A stretch of DNA of 64,000 nucleotides from Pseudomonas laurylsulfatiphila (GCF_002934665.1 NZ_NIRS01000001.1:372001-436000), one strand, 5' to 3'; positions 23,791-32,790 are shown, numbered from the stretch's first letter. The notes: generated by a model from the letters alone, not told the origin. Translations and numbers: made by a program.

Positions 23791-26424
23791 TCAAGGTCGG
23801 CCAAGCAAATGACTCATCGCCGTCTTCAGCTTCATCGGCCGCACCGGCTTGTGCATCAGGGTGTGGCCCAGTTCGCGGATCTGCTGTTTAAGTTCATTGC
23901 TGTAGTTGGCCGTGATCATCATCGCCGGCACCGGTGACGCGCGCCGGGCATTGATGCGCGCCACGGCGTCGACACCGTTGCGATCGTTGTCCAGGTGGTA
24001 ATCGGCAATCAGCAGGTCGGCCTCGGCGTGGAAATTGTCCACTTGCCGCGCCAGGTCCTCCTCCGACAACGCCGTCACCACCCGACACCCCCACCCCTCC
24101 AGCAAGGTGCGCATGCCGGCACAAATGGTCGCGTCGTTGTCCAGCACCCATATGCGCGCCCCCCGCAGGCGCTCGAGCATCGGCTCGCTCATCTGCAACG
24201 CAGGCTGCGGCTTCGGCGCAGTGGCGCTCAACGGCACTTCGACCGAGAACATCGACCCCCGGCCCGGCCATGAACGCACATGAATGGGATGCCCAAGGAT
24301 GCCGGCAATCTTCTCTACGATCGCCAGGCCCAGACCCAGACCGCGATCCTGATCGGGTCGCTGCACATCGCCGCGTTTGAATTCCTGGAAAATCTCCTCC
24401 AGACGATGCTCGGCAATGCCCATGCCGCTGTCCCAGACTTCGATCGTCAGGCACTGATGATGCCGCCGGCAACCGAGCACCACGCGGCCACTGTAGGTAT
24501 AGCGAATCGCATTGCTCAGCAGGTTGCGCAGGATCCGCGCCAGCAGCTGGATGTCACTGCGCACCAGCGCCGAACAGCCGATGAAGTGCAATTGCAGGCC
24601 TTCACTGCGCGCCACCTGGGTGTATTCGGCGGCCAGGTTGTCCAGCAGTTCACTGAGGGCGAACGGCGCAATGTCGGCCTTGATCACCCCCGCATCGAGC
24701 TTGGAAATATCCACCAGGGTGCCGAGCAGGTTCTCCACATCTTCCAGGGAATTGCTCACGTTGCGCACCAGCGTCTCGCTGGACATCGGCTCGCGCCGTT
24801 CCAGCAAGGCACTGGTAAACAGGCGCGCGGCATTCAACGGTTGCAGCAGGTCATGGCTGACGGCGGCGAGGAACTTGGTCTTCGACAGGTTGGCCTGCTC
24901 GGCCTCCTGCTTGGCCTCGCGCAAGCGTGACTCGACCAGGCGACGCTCATCGATCTCACGCAGCAGTTGGTCGTTGAGGGTGGTCAATTCCGCCGTGCGC
25001 TCGCGTACCCGCAGCTCCAGGTTCTGATACGCCTGATGCAGCGCCTCGGCAGTGCGGCGGCGTTCGGTGATGTCGCGGATCAGCACGAAGATTCCCACCA
25101 CCTCGCCACTGGCCAGACGGTTGGGCACATAAGAGCGCAGCATGTAGCGCTCCTGGTTGTTGACGTTGGTTTCGGCGAACTCGAACGTTACGCTCTCACC
25201 GGCCAGTGCCCTGGCCACGTAGGGCTCCAGCCGCTGGTAATGCTGTTCGCTGTGCACTTCGCGCAGGCTCTGGCCGAGCATCACGCCGCGGGGCCAGCAG
25301 TACCACTCTTCGTAGACCTTGTTGGTGAACTCGTAGACCAGGTCGGCATTGAGGTAGGCAATCAATGCCGGTACGTGATCGGTGATCAGGCGAATCCAGT
25401 GTTCGCTTTCACTCAGCGCCTCGGCGTGCTGGTAGCGCTCGGTAATGTCGGTGAAGGTGTTGACGAAACCGCCGGTGGGCAACGGATGGGTGCGGATTTC
25501 CAGGACCCGGCCATCGTACAGGCGCTGCTCGCATTCACGCACCGGTCGTCCGTTGCCATCGCGGCTGGCCGGGGTCAGCAGGTTCAGCTCGCTGTCGGCG
25601 ATCACTTCGGCAAACGGGCGATGGGCCGCCACCGGCGCCAGGCCACTCAACTCCAGGAAGCGCCGGTTCCACAACTCCAGGATGCCCTCGGCGCTGACCA
25701 TCGCCACCCCTTGGGACAGGTTGTCGACGGCCCGTTGCAACAGATGCGACTTCTGCGCCACCGCCTGCTCACGGCGTACGGTTTCGCTGAGTTTGACGTC
25801 GGTAATGTCGGTGAACAGGATCACCCGCCCCCCTTCCTGGGTCGGCCGCTCGCTGACTTGCAGCCAGCGCCCGTTCTGCAGGCGGTAAAGCAGGTTTTCG
25901 TCGGCATGCCCGCGCGGCTCTTCGGTGAACAGGGCGTTGTTCATCATCAGCCGCTTGACCTCGGTCAGGCGCATGCCGGCGTTGATCCGCACCCGGCTGT
26001 TGCTCCAGAACGCCTTGAAGCGACTGTTGAACAGCACGATGCGCTGGTCGGCGTCGAACAGCACGAAGGCGTCGGAAATGCTTTCGATGGCATCGATCAG
26101 GTGTTGGTGCGCCGTTTCCGCGCGCAGGCGGGCTTCGCTGAGCAAATGATTGCCGGCCTTGAGTTCGGCCATGGCCTGGTTCAGGGCATCGGTGCGTTCG
26201 CGGACTTGCTCGGCCAGCACCACCGAATGCTGGAATGCCGCATACGGATCGTTGCCGCGGGTTCCCCCGGACTCGACCCGTTCGATCAGCGCGGCGTTGA
26301 TGCGCTGCAGTTTATGGTTGTCCAGGCGCAGCCCGGCCAGTTCGGCCTGCAGCTCAGCGATGTCCTGGGGCACGGCCACGGGCAATGGCAACGCCGGTGA
26401 AGGTCTGGTTGATGTGCATGCCAT
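23791..26424 (-). CDS. nahK: Multi-PAS hybrid histidine kinase NahK
   Basis: An 877-aa soluble hybrid kinase. A coiled coil at about 20-105 is followed by three PAS domains (about 110-210, 228-330, 340-455), coiled coil, HisKA with H524 (AVSHDLLQPLNAARLF), HATPase (LLSNAIRY, DSGMGIA, GLGLGLAIV), then a receiver with D808 (LLIADYHLD). It matches P. aeruginosa PA1976 (NahK, also called ErcS'), known to work with NosP and to phosphorylate HptB, affecting biofilm dispersal. The start at 26424 has GGAGA 8 nt upstream and overlaps nosP by 71 bp, so the pair is co-translated. Confidence 0.9.
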   Translation of the reverse strand: MACTSTRPSPALPLPVAVPQDIAELQAELAGLRLDNHKLQRINAALIERVESGGTRGNDPYAAFQHSVVLAEQVRERTDALNQAMAELKAGNHLLSEARLRAETAHQHLIDAIESISDAFVLFDADQRIVLFNSRFKAFWSNSRVRINAGMRLTEVKRLMMNNALFTEEPRGHADENLLYRLQNGRWLQVSERPTQEGGRVILFTDITDVKLSETVRREQAVAQKSHLLQRAVDNLSQGVAMVSAEGILELWNRRFLELSGLAPVAAHRPFAEVIADSELNLLTPASRDGNGRPVRECEQRLYDGRVLEIRTHPLPTGGFVNTFTDITERYQHAEALSESEHWIRLITDHVPALIAYLNADLVYEFTNKVYEEWYCWPRGVMLGQSLREVHSEQHYQRLEPYVARALAGESVTFEFAETNVNNQERYMLRSYVPNRLASGEVVGIFVLIRDITERRRTAEALHQAYQNLELRVRERTAELTTLNDQLLREIDERRLVESRLREAKQEAEQANLSKTKFLAAVSHDLLQPLNAARLFTSALLERREPMSSETLVRNVSNSLEDVENLLGTLVDISKLDAGVIKADIAPFALSELLDNLAAEYTQVARSEGLQLHFIGCSALVRSDIQLLARILRNLLSNAIRYTYSGRVVLGCRRHHQCLTIEVWDSGMGIAEHRLEEIFQEFKRGDVQRPDQDRGLGLGLAIVEKIAGILGHPIHVRSWPGRGSMFSVEVPLSATAPKPQPALQMSEPMLERLRGARIWVLDNDATICAGMRTLLEGWGCRVVTALSEEDLARQVDNFHAEADLLIADYHLDNDRNGVDAVARINARRASPVPAMMITANYSNELKQQIRELGHTLMHKPVRPMKLKTAMSHLLGRP

Positions 26425-27511
26425 TGAACTGTTCTCCGTAGGTGTTGAAACCCATCACCCGTTGCTCGCGCAAAAAACCGCCGATCTGATCAAGGCTGCC
26501 GTCGTCTTCGAGTTCCAGACGCCGCAGGAAACAGTCGCAACCGATGGTCAGCAGCAAATCGCCCAGGCGCTCCTGCAACCCCTCGAACAGGCGCTGCAGG
26601 TTCGGCAGCATCGGCCCCGGGGTCATGGCGGTGAGGACGATGCCGTTTTCCACGGCGCAGTAGAAACTCAGGCTCAGGTCCGGATGCACCTGCTGGATGG
26701 CCCGCACGTAGTACTGCTGGTTGATCCGCACCGCCAACGGGTGCGCGGCGAAGACCCGGTGATCGAGCTGCGCCACCGGCGCGCCGATGTGCCGGGCGTA
26801 CTCCTCGGCAGCCGGCTCGGCATTGAGCTCGAAGACCCGGCGCAAGGTGCTGTCGGCCCCGGTGACCACCAGTTTTTCGGCGCGGGGCAGCACGTGGTGG
26901 GTGGTGAACACTTCGAAATCCAGCCAGGTATTGACCAGCACCACCACGGCTGCCCCGCTGTGGAACTCGCCATCGAAGTACACATGGGTATGGGTCAGGT
27001 AGTTATCGTCGCCGGCCGAGCCGCCGAAATGCGGAATGTCGCCCAAGGCCGCACTCAAGGCCGCCAGGACCATTTCTTCGCGGCTGGACAGACCATCGAG
27101 CAGGGTCAGGGCAAAGCTGTTGCCCTTGATCGGGGCCAGGGTGTTGCTGCGACAGCCACTGACCAGGCGCTCGACCATTTGCTGGGCGTCGATCAGGCTG
27201 AAGTGCTCCATCTGGTCGATCAGCTCGATCGAGATGGAAAAGTGCCGGTGGTCGAAACCCACCGCCGTCACGCAATTGCGTCCATAGCCCAGCGGGGTGA
27301 TTTCCCCGGCGCTGGTGCAGCCCGCCAGGCGAATGCCGCCGAAGCTTTGCTGCAAGGCCTGGCCCAGCACCTGCAAGTCGTATTCGGCGGAACAGAAGAA
27401 CAGCACGAACCCCAGGTGCGGATGCAACAACTGTCGTGCCAGTTCCTGCGCGACCTGCCGGGCATCGGTGGCCTGGGACATTGCACTGACGACGCCTTCG
27501 CTCTGCTGCAT
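26354..27511 (-). CDS. nosP: FIST-domain nitric-oxide sensing protein NosP
   Basis: A 385-aa soluble protein made of FIST_N (about 30-215, LGFVLFFCSAEYDLQVLGQA to GGSAGDDNYL) and FIST_C (about 220-365, ending LLTIGCDCFLRRLELE). The Pseudomonas orthologue encoded immediately before nahK is a heme protein that senses NO and controls NahK activity. The start at 27511 has GGGAGG 5 nt upstream. Here it is linked to the alcohol-oxidation locus and shares a 12-bp upstream sequence with pqqA. Confidence 0.9.
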   Translation of the reverse strand: MQQSEGVVSAMSQATDARQVAQELARQLLHPHLGFVLFFCSAEYDLQVLGQALQQSFGGIRLAGCTSAGEITPLGYGRNCVTAVGFDHRHFSISIELIDQMEHFSLIDAQQMVERLVSGCRSNTLAPIKGNSFALTLLDGLSSREEMVLAALSAALGDIPHFGGSAGDDNYLTHTHVYFDGEFHSGAAVVVLVNTWLDFEVFTTHHVLPRAEKLVVTGADSTLRRVFELNAEPAAEEYARHIGAPVAQLDHRVFAAHPLAVRINQQYYVRAIQQVHPDLSLSFYCAVENGIVLTAMTPGPMLPNLQRLFEGLQERLGDLLLTIGCDCFLRRLELEDDGSLDQIGGFLREQRVMGFNTYGEQFNGMHINQTFTGVAIARGRAPGHR

Positions 27512-27576
27512 CCTTACCTCCCGCAGGTGCGTGTATATGAGGCACGAGTGTACGAAGTCTGTGGGGGGCGACGAAT

Positions 27577-27590
27577 GCTACTTGGGTAGC
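27577..27590. promoter_or_regulatory. Candidate operator upstream of nosP-nahK
   Basis: GCTACTTGGGTAGC is a palindrome with 5-bp arms, 66 bp before the nosP start. CGAATGCTACTT (27572-27583) is shared exactly with the pqqA upstream site. Confidence 0.55.
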
Positions 27591-27673
27591 GGGTAGCCGC
27601 TTCGATGGGATGAGACAGATAAAGCTCCCACACTAGTGTTGGTTATCCGCAGGTGTTGCGTACACCCGGTAAC

Positions 27674-27766
27674 CCTGTGGGAGCGAGCTTGCTCGCGATG
27701 GGGCCATCACAGCCAACATCCATGTCGCCTGACACTCAGCCATCGCGAGCAAGCTCGCTCCCACAA
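27674..27766. repeat. REPIN doublet
   Basis: GTGGGAGCGAGCTTGCTCGC and complement between the porin 3' end and the nosP promoter. Confidence 0.92.
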
Positions 27767-27785
27767 TTATTTGTATTCCAGCCTG

Positions 27786-28970
27786 CTACCAGGTCAGCAC
27801 CGCGCCCACGGCAAAGGTGTCGGTGTCTTCGTTCTGCTCATCGGTGTCGTGGCCGTTGATTTCGAACTGGTTGTACTCGGCCACCAGCTTGAGGTTGTCG
27901 TTCACGTCATGGAACAACGCGATGCCGCGGGTCTCATAGTCCGCACCGCTGCCGACCACGCCGTTGCCGTCGTCATTGGTCTTGCCGTAGGACAAGGCCA
28001 GGCGGTTCTTGCCCAGTTTGTAGGAGCCCTGCATCAGGTAGCCGTCGCTGTCGACGTTGCGCAGGGTCGGCTCGCCGGCATTGTTGGTGAAAAACGGGTT
28101 GATGCCCTTGGCCTGGAAGCCGGACCCGGTGAGGGACAAGCCACCCATCTTCGCCTGCACGCCATAACCGACGCCCTTGGAGGTAACGGTCTCGACTGTC
28201 GAGTCGGTGTTGTCCGAGGTCTGGTAGCTGCCGTTGACCCAGCTGTAGATCTTGGCCCCCGCCAGGTCGAACTGATAGGTGACTTCGCTCTCGGTACGCG
28301 GGTTTTCCTGATAGGCCTTGCCCGTCGGGCTGCTGTCGTTGGTGTCCACCGGGTCCATGATGCCGACCGCCACGCGCAGGCCGTCCATCACCGGGGTGCG
28401 ATAGGTGATCTGCGAAGTGGGGAACGGATACGGGTAGCCGGTGCCGATGTTGCCAAACGACACCCCGCCGCCATCCACCAGCCCCAGCGTATCGCTGACC
28501 TGGCCGTAACCGGCGAGCATTTCGTCGAGCAGGATATTGGAACGGGCGAACAAGCCGAAGTCCTTGCCGATCAGCACCTCGCCCCACTCCGGGTTGGCCA
28601 CGGTGCCGAAGAACTGCCGCACATCGATGGCAGTGTCGGTGCCGTTGGCTTGGCTGTCGTTGATGGTGACCCAGAACGAGGCACGGGCGCCGAGCTTGAG
28701 ATCGTCTACCTGCTTGCCCATGTTGAACCCCAGGTAGTTGGGCAAAAAGCCCATCTTGACCCGCGACTGCCGACGGTCGTACTGATCGCCGGCGCGGTCG
28801 ACATCGCTGTTCACGTAGAAGGCGTTGATGTAGCCGTCGGTGGAGAACGTGGTCTGGTCCTTGTCGTACAGCATGATATCCGCCTCAGCCACCTGGCTCA
28901 GGCCCAGGGCAGACAGGCTGGCGATAAAGGCTGGCAGAAAACGATGCGTGACGTTCTTATTGTTGTGCAT
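27786..28970 (-). CDS. Gram-negative outer-membrane porin
   Basis: A 394-aa porin. Signal peptide ending QVAEA, then DIMLYDKDQTTFSTDGYINA, about sixteen amphipathic strands with acidic turns, and a C-terminal strand TFAVGAVLTW ending in an aromatic residue as needed for BAM insertion. The start at 28970 has GGAG 7 nt upstream. It is a separate unit from nosP and from the sulfide genes. Its place next to the ped locus suggests uptake of an alcohol or other small substrate, but specificity cannot be read from the sequence. Confidence 0.85.
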   Translation of the reverse strand: MHNNKNVTHRFLPAFIASLSALGLSQVAEADIMLYDKDQTTFSTDGYINAFYVNSDVDRAGDQYDRRQSRVKMGFLPNYLGFNMGKQVDDLKLGARASFWVTINDSQANGTDTAIDVRQFFGTVANPEWGEVLIGKDFGLFARSNILLDEMLAGYGQVSDTLGLVDGGGVSFGNIGTGYPYPFPTSQITYRTPVMDGLRVAVGIMDPVDTNDSSPTGKAYQENPRTESEVTYQFDLAGAKIYSWVNGSYQTSDNTDSTVETVTSKGVGYGVQAKMGGLSLTGSGFQAKGINPFFTNNAGEPTLRNVDSDGYLMQGSYKLGKNRLALSYGKTNDDGNGVVGSGADYETRGIALFHDVNDNLKLVAEYNQFEINGHDTDEQNEDTDTFAVGAVLTW

Positions 28971-29179
28971 GGCGCGCTCCGAAACGGGGGACTGAGTGTC
29001 GGAGGCGATTATCGAAACCTGACGGGCGGCGCCATACGCTGCCTTGGGGCTGGTTTTGAGGTGCTTTGGATTGGTTGGCGGCGCGTGACCGCTATGGCGT
29101 AAGACCGCTCGTCGGCGAGGCTCGCCACTTAGGGCGTAGGCCTGTGGACCCGACTGGCATCCACAGGAACCGCTACCGG

Positions 29180-29986
29180 CTAGGCGTTAGCCTTGAGCAA
29201 CATGTAGGCGGCGACCACTACGCAGATGCTGGCGAACCCGACCTGCAACGCCCGCGCCGGCACCCGGGCGCACAGCTTGCGGCCGATGATCATGCCGATA
29301 ATGCTCGCGCCAATGAAGGTGGCACCCACACTGTCGATGCGCACGCCGGCATGGAACGCGCCGATCACGCCGATGGCCGAAATCAGGCTGATCACCATCA
29401 GCGAGGTGGCAATGATCCCGCGCATCTGCACATCGGTCAGTTGCTTGAACGCCGGGACGATCAGAAAGCCGCCGCCCACCCCCAGCAACCCCGAGACCAC
29501 ACCCGTGACCGCTCCGAGCGCGGCGAGGGTCGCGGTGCATTTGGCGGTCCAGGAAAAGCGCCCGGTCTGTTGATCGAGCATGCAGTTTTTCTGGCCCCAG
29601 TTCGCGTGCCCGTGGTCGCTCGGGCCTTCGTCCTTGCGTTCACGGCGCAACATCCGCCAGGCCACCATGACCATCAGCAGGCTGAACAGGATCATCAGGA
29701 TTTTTTCCGGCAACTGATGGGCGAAATAGATGCCCACCGGCGAAAACACCGCACCGAGCGCGGCGATCAGCAACGCCGCGCGATACCGCACCAGGCCATG
29801 ACGCAATCCATCGATGGCGCCGACCGCTGCCGCACTGCCCACCGCAAACAACGCCACCGGTGCGGCCTGGGTCATGCTCCAGCCCAATCCCAATACCAGG
29901 GCCGGCACCGCGAGAATCCCGCCGCCTGCTCCAGTCAACCCCAATACCAACCCCATCACCACGCCAAATAGACTTGCCAGCAACAT
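29180..29986 (-). CDS. TauE/SafE-family sulfite exporter-like permease
   Basis: A 268-aa membrane protein of the TauE/SafE (DUF81) family, with two related halves. The first half begins LVLGLTGAGGGILAVPALVL and the second repeats this as VVSGLLGVGGGFLIVPAF. About eight membrane segments with a His-containing cytoplasmic loop near 115-135. The gene is 9 bp downstream of the sulfide:quinone oxidoreductase, so it probably exports sulfite or another anion made during sulfide oxidation. Confidence 0.9.
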   Translation of the reverse strand: MLLASLFGVVMGLVLGLTGAGGGILAVPALVLGLGWSMTQAAPVALFAVGSAAAVGAIDGLRHGLVRYRAALLIAALGAVFSPVGIYFAHQLPEKILMILFSLLMVMVAWRMLRRERKDEGPSDHGHANWGQKNCMLDQQTGRFSWTAKCTATLAALGAVTGVVSGLLGVGGGFLIVPAFKQLTDVQMRGIIATSLMVISLISAIGVIGAFHAGVRIDSVGATFIGASIIGMIIGRKLCARVPARALQVGFASICVVVAAYMLLKANA

Positions 29987-29995
29987 AGGGAGTTC

Positions 29996-31240
29996 TCAGT
30001 CGACTCTGGACAAACGCGTCAGCCACTCGCGACCCTTGAGCATACCGTTCCAATAGAACCACGGTAGCAGTGTTGCCTTGAGCCACCACGCCGAGCGGCG
30101 CGGCGTCGTCGGGTCAAGGGGAAAGGTCGGCAGCAATTTGCCCGCATAACCGAACTCGGCAAGGATCACCTTGCCCTTCTCCACCGTCAGCGGACAGGAA
30201 CCATAGCCGTCGTACTGCAGCGGCAGTGGTTGTTGCTTGCGCAAGGCCAGCAGGTTTTCGGCCACCACCACGATCTGCTTGCGTACTGCCGCGGCGGTTT
30301 TTGCATTGCTGGTGCCGCAGATATCCCCCAGCGCGAAGACGCCTGGATAACGCGGATGTTGCAGGCTGTGGGGATCGACCTCGCACCAGCCGGCGGCGTC
30401 GGCCAGCGGACTCTGGGCGACGAAATCCGGGGCCACCTGAGGCGGTACGACATGCAGCAGGTCAAAGGTTTTTGCCTGTCGGGAAACTTTGCCGTCGGCG
30501 TCCTTGACCTCGAACCACGCGGTTTTCGCCGGGCCGTCGACCTTGACCAGATTCGAATTGAATGCCAGCCGGGCGTTGTACTTTTCGATGTACTTCATCA
30601 GTGGCGGGACAAAGGTCGCCACGCCGAACAACGCAGCGCCTGCGAGATTGAACTCGACATCGATGTTGTTCAGCACACCGCTCCTGTTCCAGTGATCACA
30701 GGACAGGTACAGCGCTTTTTGAGGCGCCCCCGCACATTTGATCGGCATGGCCGGCTGGGTGAACAGCACCTTGCCGCCGCGCAGTTTCTGCACCTGGTCC
30801 CAGGTGTAGGTCGCGTGCCGGTAGCTGTAGTTGGAGGTCACGCCGTGCTGGCCGAGGGTCTCCTCCAGGCCTTCGATTTTCTCCCAGGCCAGGCGCAGGC
30901 CGGGGCAGACCACCAGGTTCTGATAGCTGACCGTGCGTGCGTCACTGAGGATGAGCCGGCAATGGTCGGGGTCGATGCCGGTCACGGCAGCCTGCACCCA
31001 CTTGACCCCGCGCGGCATCACCGACGCCATCGGCCGCACGGTGTTTTCCACGTTGTAGGCACCACCGCCGACCAGCGTCCAGGCCGGTTGATAGAAGTGC
31101 CGGGAGTCGGGCTCGATCACGGTGATATTCAGCTGCGGGCTACGCTTGAGCAGGCTGGCGACAAGGCCTATGCCCGCCGTGCCGCCGCCGATCACCACGA
31201 TATCTGCACTGATGGATGGGCCCCAGTGTTGATCGTTCAT
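29996..31240 (-). CDS. Sulfide:quinone oxidoreductase-like flavoprotein
   Basis: A 414-aa FAD-dependent pyridine-nucleotide-disulfide-type oxidoreductase. FAD motif IVVIGGGTAGIG near 14-25, HFYQPAWTLVGGG near 48-60, and the redox cysteines C169 (MPIKCAGAPQKA) and C349 (GYGSCPLTVEKGKV). The AGAPQKALYLSCDHW text is typical of the SQR type found with persulfide dioxygenases in Pseudomonas. Known reaction: H2S oxidised to sulfane sulfur with electrons to ubiquinone at the inner membrane. The start at 31240 has AAGGA 7 nt upstream. It is cotranscribed with the TauE-like gene. Confidence 0.9.
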   Translation of the reverse strand: MNDQHWGPSISADIVVIGGGTAGIGLVASLLKRSPQLNITVIEPDSRHFYQPAWTLVGGGAYNVENTVRPMASVMPRGVKWVQAAVTGIDPDHCRLILSDARTVSYQNLVVCPGLRLAWEKIEGLEETLGQHGVTSNYSYRHATYTWDQVQKLRGGKVLFTQPAMPIKCAGAPQKALYLSCDHWNRSGVLNNIDVEFNLAGAALFGVATFVPPLMKYIEKYNARLAFNSNLVKVDGPAKTAWFEVKDADGKVSRQAKTFDLLHVVPPQVAPDFVAQSPLADAAGWCEVDPHSLQHPRYPGVFALGDICGTSNAKTAAAVRKQIVVVAENLLALRKQQPLPLQYDGYGSCPLTVEKGKVILAEFGYAGKLLPTFPLDPTTPRRSAWWLKATLLPWFYWNGMLKGREWLTRLSRVD

Positions 31241-31295
31241 TGCTTGTTCCTTTTGCTGCACGCAAGGATTGTTACGGGTCAAACCACAAAACCAA

Positions 31296-31385
31296 TGTGG
31301 GAGCGAGCCTGCTCGCGAAGGTGGCGGGTCAGTCGATAAAGACGTCGACTGACACTACGCTTTCGCGAGCAGGCTCGCTCCCACA
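31296..31385. repeat. REPIN doublet
   Basis: GTGGGAGCGAGCCTGCTCGC and complement between the SQR gene and the ArsR-type regulator. Confidence 0.92.
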
Positions 31386-31407
31386 GGTTTTGCACTTTGA
31401 TTGGCAT

Positions 31408-31749
31408 TCAAGGTTGAACCCAGCTTTTAAGCACCGCCCCGCAATACAGCCCGGAGAGGGTTTTCATCACCTGGATCACCTCGTGACTGGCGAGACCGTA
31501 AAAAATGTACTTGCCTTCACGACGGGTCGCGACCAGTCCTTCATCGCGCAGGATCCCCAGTTGCTGGGACAGGGTCGGTTGGCGCACGCCGGTCATTTTT
31601 TCCAGCGCGCCTACGTTGCGCTCGCCCTGGGTCAACTGGCACAGGATCAACAGGCGATCCTCATTGGCCAGGGCCTTGAGCAGCGCGCAAGCCTTGGAAG
31701 CCGAGGCGCGCAGTTGGGCGACTTCACATTCGGTCAGACTGGATTGCAT
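31408..31749 (-). CDS. ArsR-family sulfide/persulfide-responsive repressor (BigR/SqrR type)
   Basis: A 113-aa winged-helix ArsR regulator. The recognition helix region is GVRQPTLSQQLGILRDEGLV. It has C37 (LLILCQLT) and C103 (GLYCGAVL), 66 residues apart, the same spacing as the thiol pair that forms a (poly)sulfide link in BigR and SqrR; C8 and C21 are extra. It is divergent from the persulfide dioxygenase gene, with a 16-bp palindrome between them. Expected behaviour: repression released when the cysteines react with sulfane sulfur. Confidence 0.88.
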   Translation of the reverse strand: MQSSLTECEVAQLRASASKACALLKALANEDRLLILCQLTQGERNVGALEKMTGVRQPTLSQQLGILRDEGLVATRREGKYIFYGLASHEVIQVMKTLSGLYCGAVLKSWVQP

Positions 31750-31786
31750 TTGCAGGATGCCTTCAACGTCACTTAAGCTGCGAACA

Positions 31787-31802
31787 TTATGTTTTTACAT
31801 AA
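31787..31802. promoter_or_regulatory. Palindromic operator between repressor and persulfide dioxygenase
   Basis: TTATGT-TTTT-ACATAA, a perfect 6-bp dyad with 4-bp spacer, 38 bp from the repressor start and 44 bp from the dioxygenase start. Its AT-rich symmetry matches operators of BigR-like repressors. Confidence 0.7.
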
Positions 31803-31845
31803 AGTGTTGCAACTGACTTTTCCACTCCTGCACAGGTTCGTGTCC

Positions 31846-32709
31846 ATGCCCGCACTGATTGAAGCTTTCCTCGACCCCGCCTCCTCGACCTACAGCTACG
31901 TGGTCTACGAGGCTGATGGCGGGCACTGTGCGATTGTCGACCCCGTGCTCGACTACGACGGTGCGGCCGGGCGTACCGCGACTACCCAGGCTGACAAAAT
32001 CATCGCCTTCGTCCGTGCCCACACACTGCAAGTGCAATGGCTGCTGGAAACCCACGCCCACGCCGATCACCTGTCCGCCGCGCCCTATCTGCGCGGACAA
32101 CTGGGCGGCAAAATCGCCATCGGCGAGTCGATCAGAAAGGTCCAGGACGTGTTCAAGGCGCTGTTCAATCTGGAGCCATCATTTCGCGTCGACGGTTCGC
32201 AGTTCGATCACCTCTTCGCCCCCGACGAGTCGTTCATGATCGGCAATCTCAAGGCGACCGCCCTGCACGTGCCCGGCCATACGCCGGCGGACATGGCCTA
32301 CCTGATCGACGGTGATGTGATTCTGGTGGGCGATACGATGTTCATGCCCGATGTCGGCTCTGCCCGCTGCGATTTCCCCGGTGGCAATGCTCACCAGTTG
32401 TTTGCCTCAATTCGAAAATTGCTGGCCTTCCCTGCCAGCGTGAAGCTCTACGTCTGTCACGACTACCCGCCGGCCGACCGGTCGGCCCACTGCCAGACCA
32501 CGGTCGGCGAACAACGCAAGAACAACATTCATGTGCATGACGGGATCGATGAGGCCGCATTCGTCGAGATGCGTACACGGCGTGACGCGGGGCTGGGCAT
32601 GCCGACGCTGTTGCTGCCGGCGATCCAGGTAAACGTGCGGGCAGGGAATTTGCCGCCGGCCGAGGGCAATGGCGTGACCTACCTGAAAATCCCCGTCAAT
32701 CAGCTCTGA
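31846..32709 (+). CDS. Persulfide dioxygenase-like metallo-beta-lactamase (Blh/ETHE1 type)
   Basis: A 287-aa MBL-fold enzyme. The first metal motif is H70-x-H72-x-D74-H75 (LLETHAHADHLSAA), with later ligands in ALHVPGHTPADM and DVILVGDTMFMPD, and KLYVCHDYPP near the end. This pattern matches the ETHE1/Blh persulfide dioxygenases that turn glutathione persulfide into sulfite. I start at MPALIEAFLD (31846) to match the family N-terminus; the 19-residue upstream extension crosses the operator. Confidence 0.88.
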   Translation: MPALIEAFLDPASSTYSYVVYEADGGHCAIVDPVLDYDGAAGRTATTQADKIIAFVRAHTLQVQWLLETHAHADHLSAAPYLRGQLGGKIAIGESIRKVQDVFKALFNLEPSFRVDGSQFDHLFAPDESFMIGNLKATALHVPGHTPADMAYLIDGDVILVGDTMFMPDVGSARCDFPGGNAHQLFASIRKLLAFPASVKLYVCHDYPPADRSAHCQTTVGEQRKNNIHVHDGIDEAAFVEMRTRRDAGLGMPTLLLPAIQVNVRAGNLPPAEGNGVTYLKIPVNQL

Positions 32710-32715
32710 CCCCTC

Positions 32716-32790
32716 TGCGATCTTTTGATTCTGGCGACCGATGGCTCCCTGAAGATCAAAAGATCGCAGCCTTCGGCAGCTCCTACAGAA
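32716..32790. repeat. Inverted repeat of the GATCAAAAGATCGCAG type
   Basis: GCGATCTTTTGAT (32717-32729) is complementary to ATCAAAAGATCGC (32755-32767), followed by AGCCTTCGGCAGCTCCTACA. It is a second palindromic family of this genome, placed between the convergent persulfide dioxygenase and bkdR genes. Confidence 0.85.

Noticed and set aside
29141..29168. CCTGTGGA..TCCACAGG inverted repeat after the TauE-like gene as a terminator
   Set aside because: No T-run on either strand and only 8 bp of stem; left as an unassigned hairpin.
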